A stretch of 64,000 nt of DNA from Aptenodytes patagonicus (GCF_965638725.1 NW_027472023.1:186001-250000), one strand, 5' to 3'; positions 42,034-55,260 are shown, counted from the stretch's first letter. The notes: generated by a model from the sequence alone, not told the origin. A program made the numbers and translations.

Positions 42034-43699
42034 ACGAGAACTGTCCAGGGCCAGTTCTGCACCTCCTCATAGGACCCCCAGCTCTTCTACGGACTGCTGT
42101 TGTGTGTGCTGTGTGAGGAGACCTACACCCACCTGGCATATGCACTGGGAAAAATCCTCCCCGTGGTCAGTGAGGGGCCGCTGCTCTTTTGACAGTCCCC
42201 CCACGCAAAGCCTTTTCTATCTCCACCTCCATGTGCTCGGGCGTGTTTGTTGGGGCGCAGGGAGAGGGTCTTGCATCGCGTGTCAGTCCCTGTAGCCCCT
42301 CGAGCCCAGGCCCAGTCTCATCTGCTAGGCACTGGGTGCCGCCACCCTGCCTGCCGCAAGCCAGGTCCCTGCGTGCCAGCTTCACCTGCCCTCCCTCCCT
42401 GCATCCCTGGAGTTTTTATGACACTATATAATCAGGTGGAACCACCGTCTTCTCAGGCCACGGTAGTATTTTTTACTCCACCTTTTTGGCAACCATTTAG
42501 CACTGTGCAGGCCAACCCCCGTAATCATGTCCGACATTAACTCAGGCTCCAGCAGCCGGGGATGCATTTACACGGAGGCCGGCAAACGTTATCATCCACA
42601 GCCCCCTAGACCTCCCCCAAGCCCCCTCCCTTTCTCCCCACAGCTCCCCATGGCCCCACAGCCACCCGCCTGCCCTCTCACTCCACGGCCCGTATGGCCC
42701 CCATGCTGCCCTTCCACGCCACAGCCCACCAGCCTGTGCCCTTCTCCCTCCCCACAGTCCCCATGACCCTGGTCTGCCTCCCTCCCTAGGCTCCCGTCCC
42801 TGCTGGCCCCACAGCCCACTGGCCCCCTGGCCCCATCCCCAGCGGTGCTGTCCCCATGGCCCCGTTGCCGCTTGCACTCCATCCCATGGGGCCCACTTGA
42901 GCAATCTCGTAGCCGGTGGCCCTGTCCCCAATGACCCCACAGCCACTGGCTGGCACAGCCCCGGCTGCTCCCTGACAGCTTCTCCAGCCACTCACAGGTT
43001 TTGCTGCCGAGGGGAAAGGCCCTGTTGGATGGAGGCCAGAGTGACCCAGTCTGCCAACTCCTGAATGCGGTGCCGCTGCACGCAGCCGCTCGAAGGGCCA
43101 GAGCTGAAGCACGTGGGTCACTGCCTGCCTGCTGCGTGCCCCCAACCCCTTCCTCCTGGTGTCCCCCCATGTGCCAGCAGCCACGGCTCTCTGAGCAAGA
43201 GAGACACCCCATTCCTCTTGGGAGTCTGCAAGCAGGGTGTCTGCCCAGGCTAGAGCAGAGGGCTCGCCTTTATTTTTCCCCTTTCCCGGCTGAAGTTCCC
43301 ACCTGGGACTGAATGCTGGATCCTGGTGGAGGATGGATGGTTGAGCCCTGTGCTGGAGCCCACGTAGTGTGTCTGTCCGTGCACATGTGCACACCCGTGG
43401 TGCACGTACGTGTCTGTGAGTGTCTGCATGTTCCTGCTGGGAGTACATGCGCAGCCTGGGTCCTGCTTGGACTTGGGGTGGGGAGCTGCCACAGCTGGAC
43501 TGCCATGGGACAGGCATACACCACAGGAAGATGCCGACATGCGGTGCCCGTGGTTGCTCCCACCCATGCTCTAAGGGTGGGTGCTGAGAGTGACGCCCTG
43601 TTTCCCCGGTGGCCACGACTGGGCCCCACTTCAGCTCTTGCCACCAGCCCCGGGGAGGTGATTGCCATGTCACAGTGGGCAGCGGTGGCCGTGTCACCG

Positions 43700-43745
43700 T
43701 GATGTCACTGTGGGCTTGTGACATGGGCACCCTGGCAGGTATAAA
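43700..43745 (+). promoter_or_regulatory. TATA and CRE-like promoter of host gene copy 2
   Basis: TATAAA at 43740-43745 and TGATGTCAC at 43700-43708, unchanged from unit 1, so both copies could be transcribed in the same way. Confidence 0.6.
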
Positions 43746-43769
43746 GGGGGCTGCTCCTGGAGGTGGGGG

Positions 43770-43880
43770 AGCATCTGGAGGAGAACCTCGGTGCTGCCGG
43801 GCAGGAGTTTGGAGAGTACTCGCCAGCGACCTGTCCTGTGTCCGCGGTGCAGTGGAAGGTCCCTGACGGGGGAGAGAACG
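43770..43880 (+). other. Predicted non-coding exon 1, host gene copy 2
   Basis: Identical to 17142-17252, with donor GTGAGG at 43881. Confidence 0.45.
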
Positions 43881-44655
43881 GTGAGGGCACAGTATCCCCA
43901 CGGTCCCCACGGCCCACGGCCGGGCGAGGAGGGTGGCCAGGGGTCTGTGTGTTGCTGCGAGCAGTGGGAGGAAGGCAGTAGCGTGGGCCGAGGCAGGGCC
44001 AGGCAGGGAGGCTGCACTTGCTGCTGGGGCTGGTGGGGGAACAAAAGGAAGGGGATCCCGGAGGTGGAGGTGTGTTGACCTCACAGGGTGGGGTGTTGAC
44101 GCTGGAGGTGGCGTCACAGAGGCCCCAGGGCAGGGCAGCCCCACAGGCAGGAGGGGCCCCGTGAGCGCCTGGCACAGCAGGGCAGGGGAAGCTCCTTCTC
44201 TTCTCAGCGGTCCCTGGTGGCCCCCCCCACCTCCTGCCACGTGCTCAGCACCCAGCTGTCGCAGGCCAAGCTGGGCACGGAAGTAGTGCTCCTCTCTGCA
44301 GGGAGGCTCCCGTGCCAGCCCTGGGCTTTCTTGACTGTCCATGTGCATGGTCGTGTCCTGTGCATGAGAGCGCGCGCGTGCACCTGTGCTTGGGGAGCAC
44401 AAGGCGCTGCATGGCTGTGCCCGCGGGCATACGGCTGTACCTGTGCCAGCACCTGCGGTGCTGGGCACAGCTGGAGGTGAGCAGGGTGGCATGCCGGTTC
44501 ACAGCCGTGCGGTGGTGCATTCCCCTGAGCCCACCCACGTGTCCATGTGCAATTGTGTGCCAGGGTAGGGCAGCGTTCCCGCGAGTGTCCATGCCTGATA
44601 GTGCCCGTGGCCGTGCCCTTCACACCCTGCTGGCTCTCGATGCGCAGGTGCAGCC

Positions 44656-47483
44656 ATGCAGGCAGAAGCAGTAAAGCAAGACCTCCGCATGATCCGGGAG
44701 TGCCTGGCTCAGTGTTCTGCTGAGTCACAGAGGCACAAGGAGCTGCTGTGGCGTCTGGTAGGTGTGGAGTATTCCCCTTGTCCCTGGGGGCTGGGGGCTG
44801 CGAGACCCGAGCCCCTGACCCCACCTTTCCCCACGCAGGGGAAGAAGCGGCAGGAGCTGCAGGAAACCATGGAGCAGCTCAGCATGAAGGTCAGTGTCCC
44901 CTCCTCTGCCCATGTCCCCCAGCTGCGGTGGTTGGGGCTGTGTCAGGGGCTCAGTGCCTCTGTCCGGCTCCTCTTCCCAGAACTGTGTCGTGGCGCGGCA
45001 TTTCAAAAACAACCGCCAGGAGCTCCAGCAGCTGGAGGGGCTGGTGGCCCAGACAAAGGTGAGTTCACAGAATCACACACTGGCTGAGGTTGGAAGGGAC
45101 CTCTGGAGATCATCTTGCCTTGTGCAATGGCCCTGCTCAGGCAGGGTCACCTAGAGCCAGTTGCTCAGGACCATGTCCAGATGTGGACTGTGTCGATACT
45201 TTGGCCTGGGGGTCTCTCTGCCTGCCTGCAGTGCCTGCAGGGCTGGGAAGGAGAGGGGAGGCGAGGGCAAAGGCAGTGCCTGAAGGGAGCCGGGAGGGGA
45301 TAATGCGGAGGGGACTGCACTCGCGGGACTGTCCCAGTGCCCTGATGGCTGCTCCTCTTGCCCACCTCTCCCGCAGGAGCACGTTCAGGTGGCAAACAGG
45401 GAGGCAGCCGCCAGCCTGGGAGAGGCACAGAAGGTACAGGGGAGAAGGAGGCCCGTCCTGACAGGGTCAGGGACGGGGGTGCCAGTGCTGGGTCCGCGCA
45501 CCCCAGCAGCCGTGGGCAGTGGTGTGGCTGGGGAGGACATTTACCCTGGGATATGGCGTCCATGATGGAGGGATCTCCCAGGCTCTTGGCTGTGGCTGTG
45601 CTGCTCAAGGGAGCCTGCTGTGGGTCTGCAGGCACAGCAACATGGCTTTGGGGAAGGGGGTGGGATGAGTGACCCCCACTCGTGTGTCTGGGGACGCCGT
45701 GTGTAACAGGAACTCAGGCACGGGGGGCAGTGGGTAGTCTGGTGTTGCGCCCTGGCCGCTGTCATGGGGGTCCTCCTCCACCCCCCTGCCCCTCCTGGAG
45801 ACGCTCCTGTTCTCTTTTCCCTCCCAGGCAGACCTCTTTCAGGGAAAGACAGAGGGAGGCACAGCAGTGCAGGAGCTGATCAAGGTGTGTGACCCAGATC
45901 CAGAAATCCCTCAGGGAGCAGCCAGAGCTGCTGGGCAATGGTGCTAGCCCCAGGACACCTGGGTGCCTGCCGCCCTGGCCTTGGCCTGACCTCCCAGTGC
46001 CCTGGGGACTGACTGGGGATGCCCTTTCCCACCATGGCTCCCTGCAATGTGTCCCACTTGCTTTGCAGTGGGAGCAGTGGTCAGATCTGGCAGAAGCTGT
46101 TCAGGAGCAGGCTGAGGTCAAGAAGGTACTGGGGACAGGAGGGACGGGGGCTCAACATGTTTGTGGGGGGAAGCCCCCTCAGAGCGGGCATGGCATGGAC
46201 TCTTGACTGGGCCCTTTGCTTGTCCAGCTGCTCAGGAACAAGCTCCAGCGCCTCCAGGAGAGACAGAAAGGCCTCCAAGAGCCAACAGCATTGTGAGTGG
46301 CAATGGGGCCCTGACTGAAACCTGGGACAGGGGGGTGGGGGGTGCTGAGCTGCTCCAGGCAGACCTCTGCCACTTGCAGACATCTTTCTGGCTCCTGTCC
46401 GCTCCTCCAGCCTGCTCGGGAGAGCCCTTTGTCTTCTCCTATGCGGCTCAACACATCTCTGAGCAACTCGGGACTCCTGGAAGCAGCTCTGCACAACTCT
46501 GAGCAGCTCCCAGGCTCTCCTCCATGCCCCCCAGGCCTGGGGCAGGACAGGGGCGGGGGGTGGGTCTGTGCAGTGCTGGGGTGCCAGGGGTGCCTGGTGC
46601 CAGCCCCAGCAGAGGCTGGGCAGCACCCTGGCTCCCTGTTGGCCTCCTGGGAGACCGCCATGCCGGCCGAGGTCTCTTCTCACAGCCTAGAACTCCACGG
46701 TGTCCACAGCAGGAGGAAGACGGTGCAGGCAGACGAGACCAATCCGTCGCTGCTGCAGGAGATGGTGGCTGTGCGGCTGGTAGGACAGACAACCCCGCTG
46801 TGGGCCTTGGGGAGGGATGGGTCTGCACTGTGCCTGGGGGACATGAGGGCACCAATCTCAGCGAGGACGAGGGACGGGGTCTGAGCCCTCAAACCTCGGC
46901 CAGCTCGCGCACCCTAACACATATCCCTGCTGTGCCTTGGCCTGTAGGAGGAGCAGCGGGCTTCAAGGAGGCATAAGGTCACTTCTTGGCTGAGGTGAGT
47001 TTCCCGGGGGGCTTGGGGTGCTGGGGCTCTTCCGTAGGCAGTGGGATGCCCGTGCCAGTGGTCCGAGGGCATTAGGCAGCTTTGGACTTCTCTGGGATGA
47101 AAAGTTTCGGTATTTCTTTTCTTCCCAGCTTGGGGGGCGCATAGCGGGGGATTTTGGGGCCCACTGGGGAGACGTACAGTAGGGCTGAGAGAGATGCCCG
47201 TGCCCCTCACTCCAGTCCTGAGCAGGGAGTGCTGTGCCCAGCATGGTGCAAGATCCCATGGTGGTGTTCGAAAGAGGGTGGCTGGAAAGAGCTGAGACAA
47301 ATTTGCCCCCTGCTCTGCCTGACCCCTCTCCTGTCCCCCAGGAGACTTCTTCTGTTCCTCGCCTTGCTGCAGTTTGCTGTCCTCATCCTGGTGCTGCTGA
47401 AGAGGGACATCCTTAACTGGGTCCTGCCACCAAAGCTGGCGGCCGCCTTTGGGAGCCGCCCAGCGAGGTCCCGGTTCTTTTGA
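44656..47483 (+). CDS. Ten-exon gene for a coiled-coil protein with a C-terminal membrane anchor, copy 2
   Basis: Coding exons: 44656-44757, 44839-44889, 44981-45058, 45377-45433, 45828-45884, 46069-46125, 46228-46292, 46686-46779, 46948-46994 and 47342-47483. All splice dinucleotides and phases are as in copy 1, and the product is again 249 residues with the membrane segment at 205-222. The only coding difference I find is in exon 6, where GTT becomes GCT (Val to Ala at residue 131). Introns carry several substitutions, for example G to A at 44770 and C to T at 45338. The higher change in introns than in exons fits constraint or recent conversion, though counts are too small to decide. Confidence 0.72.
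45064..45183 (-). mobile_element. CR1 3' end fragment in intron 3, copy 2
   Basis: Copy of 18436-18555; this intronic insertion predates the array. Confidence 0.8.
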
Positions 47484-47506
47484 AATAAAACGAGAAAGAG
47501 AATAAA
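47484..47506 (+). terminator. Polyadenylation signals, host gene copy 2
   Basis: AATAAA at 47484-47489 and 47501-47506, as in copy 1. Confidence 0.7.
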
Positions 47507-47732
47507 GAAATCTGTGATTGTAGGACAAGTGCGTCACCTTGTCAATGAATGTCAGCTGACGGGTTCGAGGGAGGTGGCTGCTGCTTTCCCTTCTGCCTGT
47601 GCGCTCCCCACGATGACTCTGCCTGTACACCTCTATGGACCGAGTACAGGTTCATGGGAAGACGACGAGCCACAATGACCACCTGCAGGCCCAAGAGCTC
47701 CTTTAGGAAGAATAGTAAAACAAAGAAGATGT

Positions 47733-48018
47733 GTGGCAGCTCGACAGCCTGGAGAAGGACCAGCTCAGGTCGGGCCCTTTCGTCCTGGGCTGCTCCTGTG
47801 CTGGGCCAGATGGAAGGCAGCAGACATCTGCCATGCTCCTGCAGAGGCTCGCCCCCAAGGAGGGCTGCAGACCCCTCCAGCGCATCCGTGCCCAATGCAC
47901 GGTCTGGGCAGACCTTCCTGCGGCCTTTCAGTATATAAAGGGGGCTTAGAAGAAAGATGGAGGGAGACCTTTTACCAAGGCTTGTAGTGCCAGGACAAGG
48001 GGCAACCACGTACCCGCT
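47733..48018 (+). repeat. Right inverted-repeat arm plus CR1 fragment, unit 2
   Basis: Copy of 21105-21390. Confidence 0.7.
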
Positions 48019-48087
48019 CCCCCCCCCCCCGCTGCCCCTCTAGACATCCTGGCCCTGGCCTGCTTCCCGGCTCAGCCCCACACTCGC

Positions 48088-48123
48088 GATGCTGGGCAGG
48101 GCAGCGTACTTGGGGTCAGCCAT
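48088..48123 (-). pseudogene. DCTN2: Inverted dynactin-2-like exon 1 relic, unit 2
   Basis: Copy of 21460-21495, with ATG intact and the donor GC instead of GT. The following interval 48128-49672 has no supported gene and repeats the GA microsatellite near 49112-49141. Confidence 0.55.
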
Positions 48124-49672
48124 GGCTGGGGGGGCATTAATGGGGGGTGGGGGGTGGGGGTGGGGGATGCTTACCGGGGGATGCATGCAGGGACTTAGCA
48201 GCGGCTCAGCCACCAGTAACATCAACAGTGCCCCCTGGGACCTGTCCTGCCGAGGTCGGGCGCAGTCCCAGGGGGTCCCGATCCCAGGCTTGCTCTGGCC
48301 CTGTGTGGGGGTTAGGGGATGTGCGAGGCTGGGAGCTCATGGCTGAGGCTCGCGGGTCTTTGGGGCCGTCATCAGGGTCTCTGCAGCTGGTCAGAGCATG
48401 GGCTCAGTTGCGCTGTTGGGGTCGGTTCAGGTTGGGGGTGCTGGGGCTGTGGTGCCGCTCGCAGTCAGGGATGAGCGAGGGGGGAGTTTCGGGGATGGGT
48501 TAATAGGGGTAATAAGGGCTTCCGCCTTTGGGGTCCAACTTTGCCTCTGAGCCCAAACAGCCCCCGGGTGGCCGTGGTGTTAGCAACTTAGTCGTAATTG
48601 CTTTTAAACGAGATGAAGCTAAACGAGGAGCATTTAGGAAAACCTCTACAAGAGCTGACATGGGTGCAAACGTTTGTAAAAAGGACGTGGGTTAAGGAAT
48701 GGGAGAAGAAAGCGTATTTTAGTCTACTTGCACCAAGACTAAATGGGAAAGGTCTCTCTCTGCCGCCTATATTAAATTTCCTGCTAAGCGCAGGGGAGAA
48801 AACGTCTACATGGAATTAATACATGCATTTCGTTGCTGACAACAGTCAACCATCCTTTAACGAATCTACCTTCTTAGAGACGATCTTAATAGTCAGAGGG
48901 GCAAGACAGTTACCCTCTTCTATCCTGAAGAGAAGGTACCCAGGGAAGATACTTGCCTCAGTAGACAGAAACGTCTCCCAGCCGGGAACGGATGCTTCAT
49001 GATGTTATTGAAATTATTACTTTCTTTTCAAAAGTAAAGACAGTCAGAAAGTGACAACGTAGAGTTGAATGGAATACGGGAAATGTCTGTATATATAAGC
49101 GTATATATAAGAGGGGAGGGAGAGAGGGAGAGAGAGAGAGAGTTTGTATTCTCAGAGGAGTTTTAACATTACATTTAAGCATCACTGTGAAGCATCGCTC
49201 ATGTTTTTTTTCTCATGGCCGAAGACTCTGACCCTTTGTCAAGAATTTTTCTTTCCCGCTGGGCTACTTCACTCAGCTCTTCAGGAGCAGCTTCCCGCTA
49301 AGGATTAAAGCAAGATGAACCTTCCCCCTAGAGGCTGTGATAGATCCTGCAGCAGCATTTGCTAAAGAAAATGTGAGTTGTGAGAAATAGAGTGATGACT
49401 CTTTTGGCAATAATGCAAGAAATGGACCTTTCAGGACGGTGTAAAGGTAATGAGGCCACTCAGAACTGTTGCAGGGCAAATTTGCCGTTGTGTATTTTAA
49501 TGGAAGCACATGAAGTCTTGTACCTTCTGGGATCGTGTGACTGTGTTGGGGCAGTGCTTAGGGCACTGTGAATGAATCCAAACCCAATGTTTAACAGCCT
49601 GGAGGTTTTTTGAGCAAATCATGATGCAAGTGACGCGCTCCCGTTCTGATCATTCTGATGTTAAAGGAAGTC

Positions 49673-50056
49673 TTTGACGGAAAGAATGAGCAAGCGCAAG
49701 TCTCAGAAATTACAGACTGACACGGACAAAGGATTCTTAAACCAGCCTTCAAAGAAGCTGCAAAAGGAGGGGAAGGTTCACCATTTTGTTACTAATAATG
49801 AAGCAAAATCCTCTGTCGGGGAGTGTCTTTACAGGATGCTCCAAACCAAGATGTGGAGCTACTTACAGCCCACAGCACCTTTTGCCACATTGGTGTGCTC
49901 TCAGAGTTTATAAAGAGCTGTAACCAGAGCTTCCCCAGAGCTGTCAGAGCCCGGCCTGTGGACGTGAACACTTCAGACTCGGCAAGGATTTGGAAAACCG
50001 GAGATAGGGGTGTGTTTGAAACTACAGGATCTGCGCCTCTGCTCCAAAAGGGAGGC
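49673..50056 (+). pseudogene. Maverick/Polinton integrase core fragment, unit 2
   Basis: Copy of 23045-23427 with the same catalytic-core remnants. One change at 49833 (AGG for GGG) replaces Gly by Arg just after the Glu region. Confidence 0.7.
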
Positions 50057-53000
50057 CAGAAAGCCAACCGTATCCTGGGCTGCATCAAAAGAAGTTGGGT
50101 GTTGCAGTTCCAGGTGCAGGGAATGGTGAGGGAAGAAACAGGAAGAGCCAGCAGATCGACACCTGGCTCTGAGCCCGGTGTCACCGGCAGAATTTTTTGG
50201 GTTTTGAGCATGGGTCGGCTTACATGACACCAGGCCTGCTGGCGACAGACAGGGTACACCTGTCTCAAAGCGGGGGGGAAATGAACTTGGCGCAGGATTT
50301 AGCAGGGCTCACTGAAGGAGCTTTAAACTAGATGTGAATGGGGAAGGAGATAAAACCAGGCTTGCTAGAGGTAAGCCTGGGGTCGACACGCCAATGTTTG
50401 AGGTTGATGGTGTGCTAGCGAGGTCCTTTGGTCTGCCATCTCAGTGGAGCTAGGGGGATGGAGAGCCATTCGACAGCAAAGACACAAGGGTTATTGATGT
50501 GTTAGAAACCATGGAAGCGCCTGGGAATGGTCACGTAGGAATTAGGGCTTCTCTCCCAAAAACGGTGGCGGGATCAAGAGCCCGGCTTGAAGTTCATCTA
50601 CACCAGTGCACGCAGCATGGGCAACAAACAGGAGGAGCTGGAAGGCACTGTGCAGCGGGAAAACTATGGTATTGCTGCCATCACAGAAACATGGCGGGAT
50701 GACTCGCACACCTGGAGTGCTGCAATGGATGGCTATAAACTCTTCGGAAGGGATAGGCAAGGAAGGAGAGGCAGTGGGGTAGCCCTGTATGTTAGGGAGC
50801 GTTTTGACTGTCTAGAGCTTGATGATGGTGACGATAGGGTTGAGTGTTTATGGGTAAGAACCAGGGGGAAGGCCAGCAAGGCAGCTATCGTGGTGGGAGT
50901 CTGTTACAGACCACCCAACCAGGATGAAGAGGCAGATGAAATATTCTATAAGCAGCTGGGAGAAGTCTCACAATCGCTAGCCCTTGTTCTCGTGGGGAAC
51001 GTCAACTTACCAGATGTCTGCTGGAAATACAGTGCAGCAGAGAAGAAACAGTCTAGGTGGAAGACAACTTCCTGACACAGCTGGTGAGGGAGCCAACTAG
51101 GGAAGAACTTTGGCTGGAACTCAGGGAAAAAAAAGAGAGTTTATGACCTTTGGAAGAAGGGGCAGGCAACTCAGGAGGACTACAAGGGTGTCGTGAGGTT
51201 ATGCAGGGAGAAAATTAGAAGGGCCAAAGCCCAGCTAGAACTTAATCTGGCTACTGCTGTAAAAGACAATAAAAAGTGTTTCTATAAATACATTAGCAAC
51301 AAGAGGAGGGCTAAAGAGAATCTCCGTCCTTGATTGGATGGGGGGGGAGGGGGAACGTAGTGACAAAGGATGAGGAAAAGGCTGAGGTACGCAATGCCTT
51401 CTTTGCCTCAGTCTTTAATAGTAAGACCGGTTGTTCTCCGGGTACCCAGCCCCCTGAGCTCGCAGGCAGGGGCAGGGAGCAGAATAAAGCCCCCGTAATC
51501 CAAGGGGAAATGGTTAGCGACCTGCTACACCGCTTCGACACACACGCACACAAGTCTATGGGGCCAGATGGGAGCCACCCAAGGGTACCGAGAGAGCTGG
51601 CGGAAGTGCTCACCAAGCCACTTTCAACCATCTATCAGCAGTCCTGGCTAACCGGGGAGGTCCCAGTTGACTCGAGGTCAGCAAATGTGACGCCCATCTA
51701 CAGGAAGGGCCGGAAGGAGGATCCGGGGAACTACAGGCCTGTCAGCCTGACCTCAGTGCCAGGGAAGGTTATGGAGCAGATCATCTTGAGTGCCATCACG
51801 TGGCACATACAGGACAAGGAGGCGGTCAGGCCCAGTCAGCACGGGTTTATGAAAGGCAGGTCCTGCTTGACTAACCTGATCTCCTTCTATCACAAGGTGA
51901 CGCGCTTAGTGGATGAGGGAAAGGCTGCGGATGTTGTCTACCCAGACTTTAGTAAAGCCTTTGACACCATTTCCCACAGCATTCTCCTGGAGAAACTGGC
52001 TGCTCATGACTTGGACAGGCGTACGCTTCGCTGGGTTAAAAAACTGGCTGGATGGCCGAGCCCAAAGGGTTGTGGTGAATGGAGTTCAAGCCAGTCGGCG
52101 GCCGGTCACAAGTGGTGCTCCCCAGGGCTCAGTAGTGGGGCCAGTTCTGTTTAATATCTTCATCAACTCTCTGGACGAGGGGATGGAGTGCACCCTCAGT
52201 CACTTTGCAGACGACAGCAAGTTGGGCAGGAGTGTTGATCTGCTCGAGGGTAGGAAGGTTCTGCAGAGGGACCTGGACAGGCTGGCTCGATGGGCCGAGG
52301 CCAGTTGTATGAAGTTCAACGAGGCCAAGTGCCGGGTCCTGCCCTTGGGTCACAACAACCCCATGCAGCGCTACAGGCTTGGGGAAGAGCGGCTGGAAAG
52401 CTGCCTAGCGGAAAAGGACCTGGGGGTGTTGGTCGACAGCCGGCTGAACATGAGCCGGCAGTGTGCCCAGGTGGCCAAGGCGGCCAAGAGCATCCTGGCT
52501 TGCGTCAGAAATAGCGTGGCCAGCAGGAGTAGGGAAGTGATTGTGCCCCTGTACTCGGCACTGGTGAGGCCACACCTCGAACAGTGTGTGTTCAGTTTTG
52601 GGCCCCTCACTACAAGAAGGCTATTGAGGTGCTGGAGCGTGTCCAGAGAAGGGCAACGAGGCTGGTGAAGGGTCTGGAGAACAAGTTCTATGAGGAGCGG
52701 CTGAGGGAACTGGGGTTGTTTAGCCTGGAGACAAGGAGGCCGAGGGGAGACCTTATTGCGCTCTACAACTACCTGAAAGGAGGTTGGAGTGAGGTGGGTG
52801 TCGGTCTCTTCTCCCAAGTAAGAAGCGATAGGACAAGAGGAAACAGCCTCAGGTTGCGCCAGGGGAGGTTTAGATTGGACATGAGGAAGATTTTGTTTAC
52901 AGAAAGAGTGGTTAAACATTGGAACAGGCTGCCCAGGGAAGAGCTGGAGTCATCCTCTCCGGAGGTATTGAAAAGACGTGGAGGTGTGGCGCTTAGGGAC

Positions 53001-53103
53001 ATGGTTTAGTGGTGGACTTGGCAGTGTTAGGCTAATGGTTGGACTTGATGATCTTAAAGCTCCTTTGCAACCTAAATGACTCCATGATTCTATGATTCTC
53101 AGT
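50057..53103 (+). pseudogene. Long CR1 LINE copy with a 331-bp internal deletion
   Basis: Copy of 23428-26805, but the end of the endonuclease domain and the linker (24477-24807 in unit 1) are deleted at 51105. RT (51330-52390) and C-terminal domain (to 53009) are otherwise the same. One substitution at 52228 changes the Gly after the FADDSKLG box to Arg. This element spans the end of unit 2 and the start of unit 3. Confidence 0.9.
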
Positions 53104-53691
53104 GCGGCCAGCAGGTGGAGGGAGGTGATTCTGCCCCTCTACTCTGCTCTGGTGAGACCCCACCCGCAGTACCGTGTCCAGCTCTGGAGTCCTCAGTACA
53201 GGAAAGACATGGAGCTGTTGGAGCAGGTCCAGAGGAGGGCCACAAAAATGATCAGAGGGATGGAACACCTCTGCTATGAAGAAAGGCTGAGAGAATTGGG
53301 GCTGTTCAGCCTGGAGAAGAGGAGGCTCCGGGGAGACCTTATTGCAGCCTTTCAATACTGAAAGGGGGCTTATAAGAAAGATGGGGACAGGCTTTTTAGT
53401 AGGGCCTGCAGCGATAGGGCCAGGGGTAATGGTATTAAACCAAAAGAAGGTAGATTCAGACTAGGTATATGGAAGAAATTTTTTATGCTGAGGGTGGTGA
53501 AACACTGGCACAGGTTGCCCGGAGAGGCTGTAGATGCCCCATCCCTGAAAACATTCAAGGTCAGGCTGGACGGGGCTTTGAGCAACCTGGTCTAGTTGAA
53601 GAAGTCCCTGCTCATTGCAGGGCGGGGTTGGACTAGATGACCTTTAAAGGTCCTTTCCAAGCCAAACCATTCTATGATTCGATGGTTCTAT
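53104..53691 (+). mobile_element. CR1 LINE 3' fragment, unit 3
   Basis: Copy of 1243-1830. Confidence 0.88.
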
Positions 53692-54045
53692 GAAAACAAA
53701 CCTCTGCTACAGCACCAATATTGGGCCGGAAACTGGAAAAATACCCAACCAGGATACCACTGGGAAGAGCAAACCAAAGAAAGCCACGAAGTGGGCAAAC
53801 TCATCATGGAAGGGTTTCCTGTGCTCAGTGCCACTGACTGGATTTAGTTTTCCCTGTGAATCCTTCCCAGTTCCCTTTCTATGTTCTTCTTCTGTGTCAC
53901 CGCTCCTTTTTGGGGAGGAAACAACTCCCCCCCTCAGCCTCCACCTTTTTTGGGGAAAGAGCTCCCCACCATGGCCCTCCACCCAGACTGTGGTGGGGGG
54001 AAGAACTCCCTTCCGTCGCACTCCCTTGTAAATGCTCCCCCGGCC

Positions 54046-54081
54046 ACGTCTGACCCCAAGTATGGCGACCTGCCCGGCATT
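54046..54081 (+). pseudogene. DCTN2: Dynactin-2-like exon 1 relic, unit 3
   Basis: Copy of 2185-2220, with the same ACG and the same intact donor. Confidence 0.55.
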
Positions 54082-54195
54082 GTGAGTGCAGGGCCTGGCC
54101 AGGGACCGGGCCAGGGGGATTCTGGAGGAAGCAGGACCTTGGGGGGAGCAGGTGCCTGGGGTACCTGGAAGGAGTGGGCTGTCTGGGGGGAACTG

Positions 54196-54713
54196 ATGGG
54201 ATCAGGAGGGTATGGGTGGGGGAGGTAAAGGGGTCGGGGGTGTTGGGAGAGAGCTAAGATGATGGGGGTGTCTGGGGAGAAGTGAAGGCAATGGAGGGTG
54301 TGCAGGGGGGAAGTGAGGAGATGGAGGGAGTCTGAGGGGAACTCAAAGGATTGGAGGTGTCTGGAGGGGGGAACTGAAGGGATCGGGGTCTTCTGAGGGG
54401 GTAACTGAGGGGATCGGGGTCTTGTGGGGGAAACTGAGGTGACCAGTGGCATTTAGGGGGCATTTGAGTAGATTGAAGACATCCGAGCGGGAGAGCTGGG
54501 ATGCCTGGAAGGGTAACTGAGGGTATCGGGGCTGTCCGGGGGGAAGCAGAGGCATCTTTGGGGCTGAGGTTTCTGGGGTTAACTGAGGGGATCGGGGGCA
54601 CTGAGTGGGTAACAGAGGGGATGAAGGGTACCCTGGGCAGGTCTGGCATGTGTAAGGTCGTAAACAGGGCATATGGAGAGTTGGGGGTGGTAGGTGGATG
54701 GAGGACGTTAGGG
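54196..54713. repeat. G-rich minisatellite left part, unit 3
   Basis: Copy of 2335-2852, same length; a single A for G at 54610 is visible. Confidence 0.75.
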
Positions 54714-55255
54714 TGTCCTGGTTTCGGCAGGGATAGAGTTAATTTCCTTCCTAGTAGCTGGTACAGTGTTTTGGATTTAGGATGAGAACAAAGTTGATAA
54801 CGCACCGATGTTTTAGTTGTTGCTAGGTAATGCTTACACTAGCCAAGGACTTTTCAGCTTCCCATGCTCTACTGACTGAGAAGGCTGGAGGTGCACAAGA
54901 AGCTGGGAGGGGGCACAGCCAAACTGGCCAAAGGGACATTCCGTACCATGTGACGTCATGCTCAGTACATAAACTGGGGAAAGCTGGCGGGGGGGGCCAC
55001 TGCTCGGGGACTGGCTGGGCATCGGTCGGCGGGTGGTGAGCAATTGTATTGTGCATCACTTGTTTTGTGTATTATTATTATTATCATCATATTATTATTA
55101 TAATTTTATTTCAATTATTAAACTGTTTTTATCTCAACCCACGAGTTTTTTTCTAACTTGTGCTCTTCCATTTCTCTCCCCCATCCCACCGGGTGGGGGG
55201 GAGTGAGCGAGCGGCTGCGTGGTGCTTAGTTGCTGACTGAGATTAAACCACGACA
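54714..55255 (+). mobile_element. Solo ERV LTR with TAGGG duplication, unit 3
   Basis: Same insertion and flanking TAGGG. It is 3 bp shorter through loss of one ATT in the microsatellite. CRE at 54951-54958. The CpG of unit 2 is TG here (54873-54874). Confidence 0.88.
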
Positions 55256-55260
55256 TAGGG

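Larger units (their letters stand above)
25564..51861. repeat. Tandem macrosatellite unit 2 (26.3 kb)
   Basis: Complete second unit in the same orientation. The offset to unit 1 starts at 25563, becomes 26626 after the 1063-bp block, 26621 after 8672, 26619 after 9336, 26628 after 13255 and 26629 after about 23790, then returns to 26298 after the 331-bp deletion. Each step corresponds to an indel that can be read directly. This unit holds the second copy of the host gene at 44656-47483. Confidence 0.97.
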
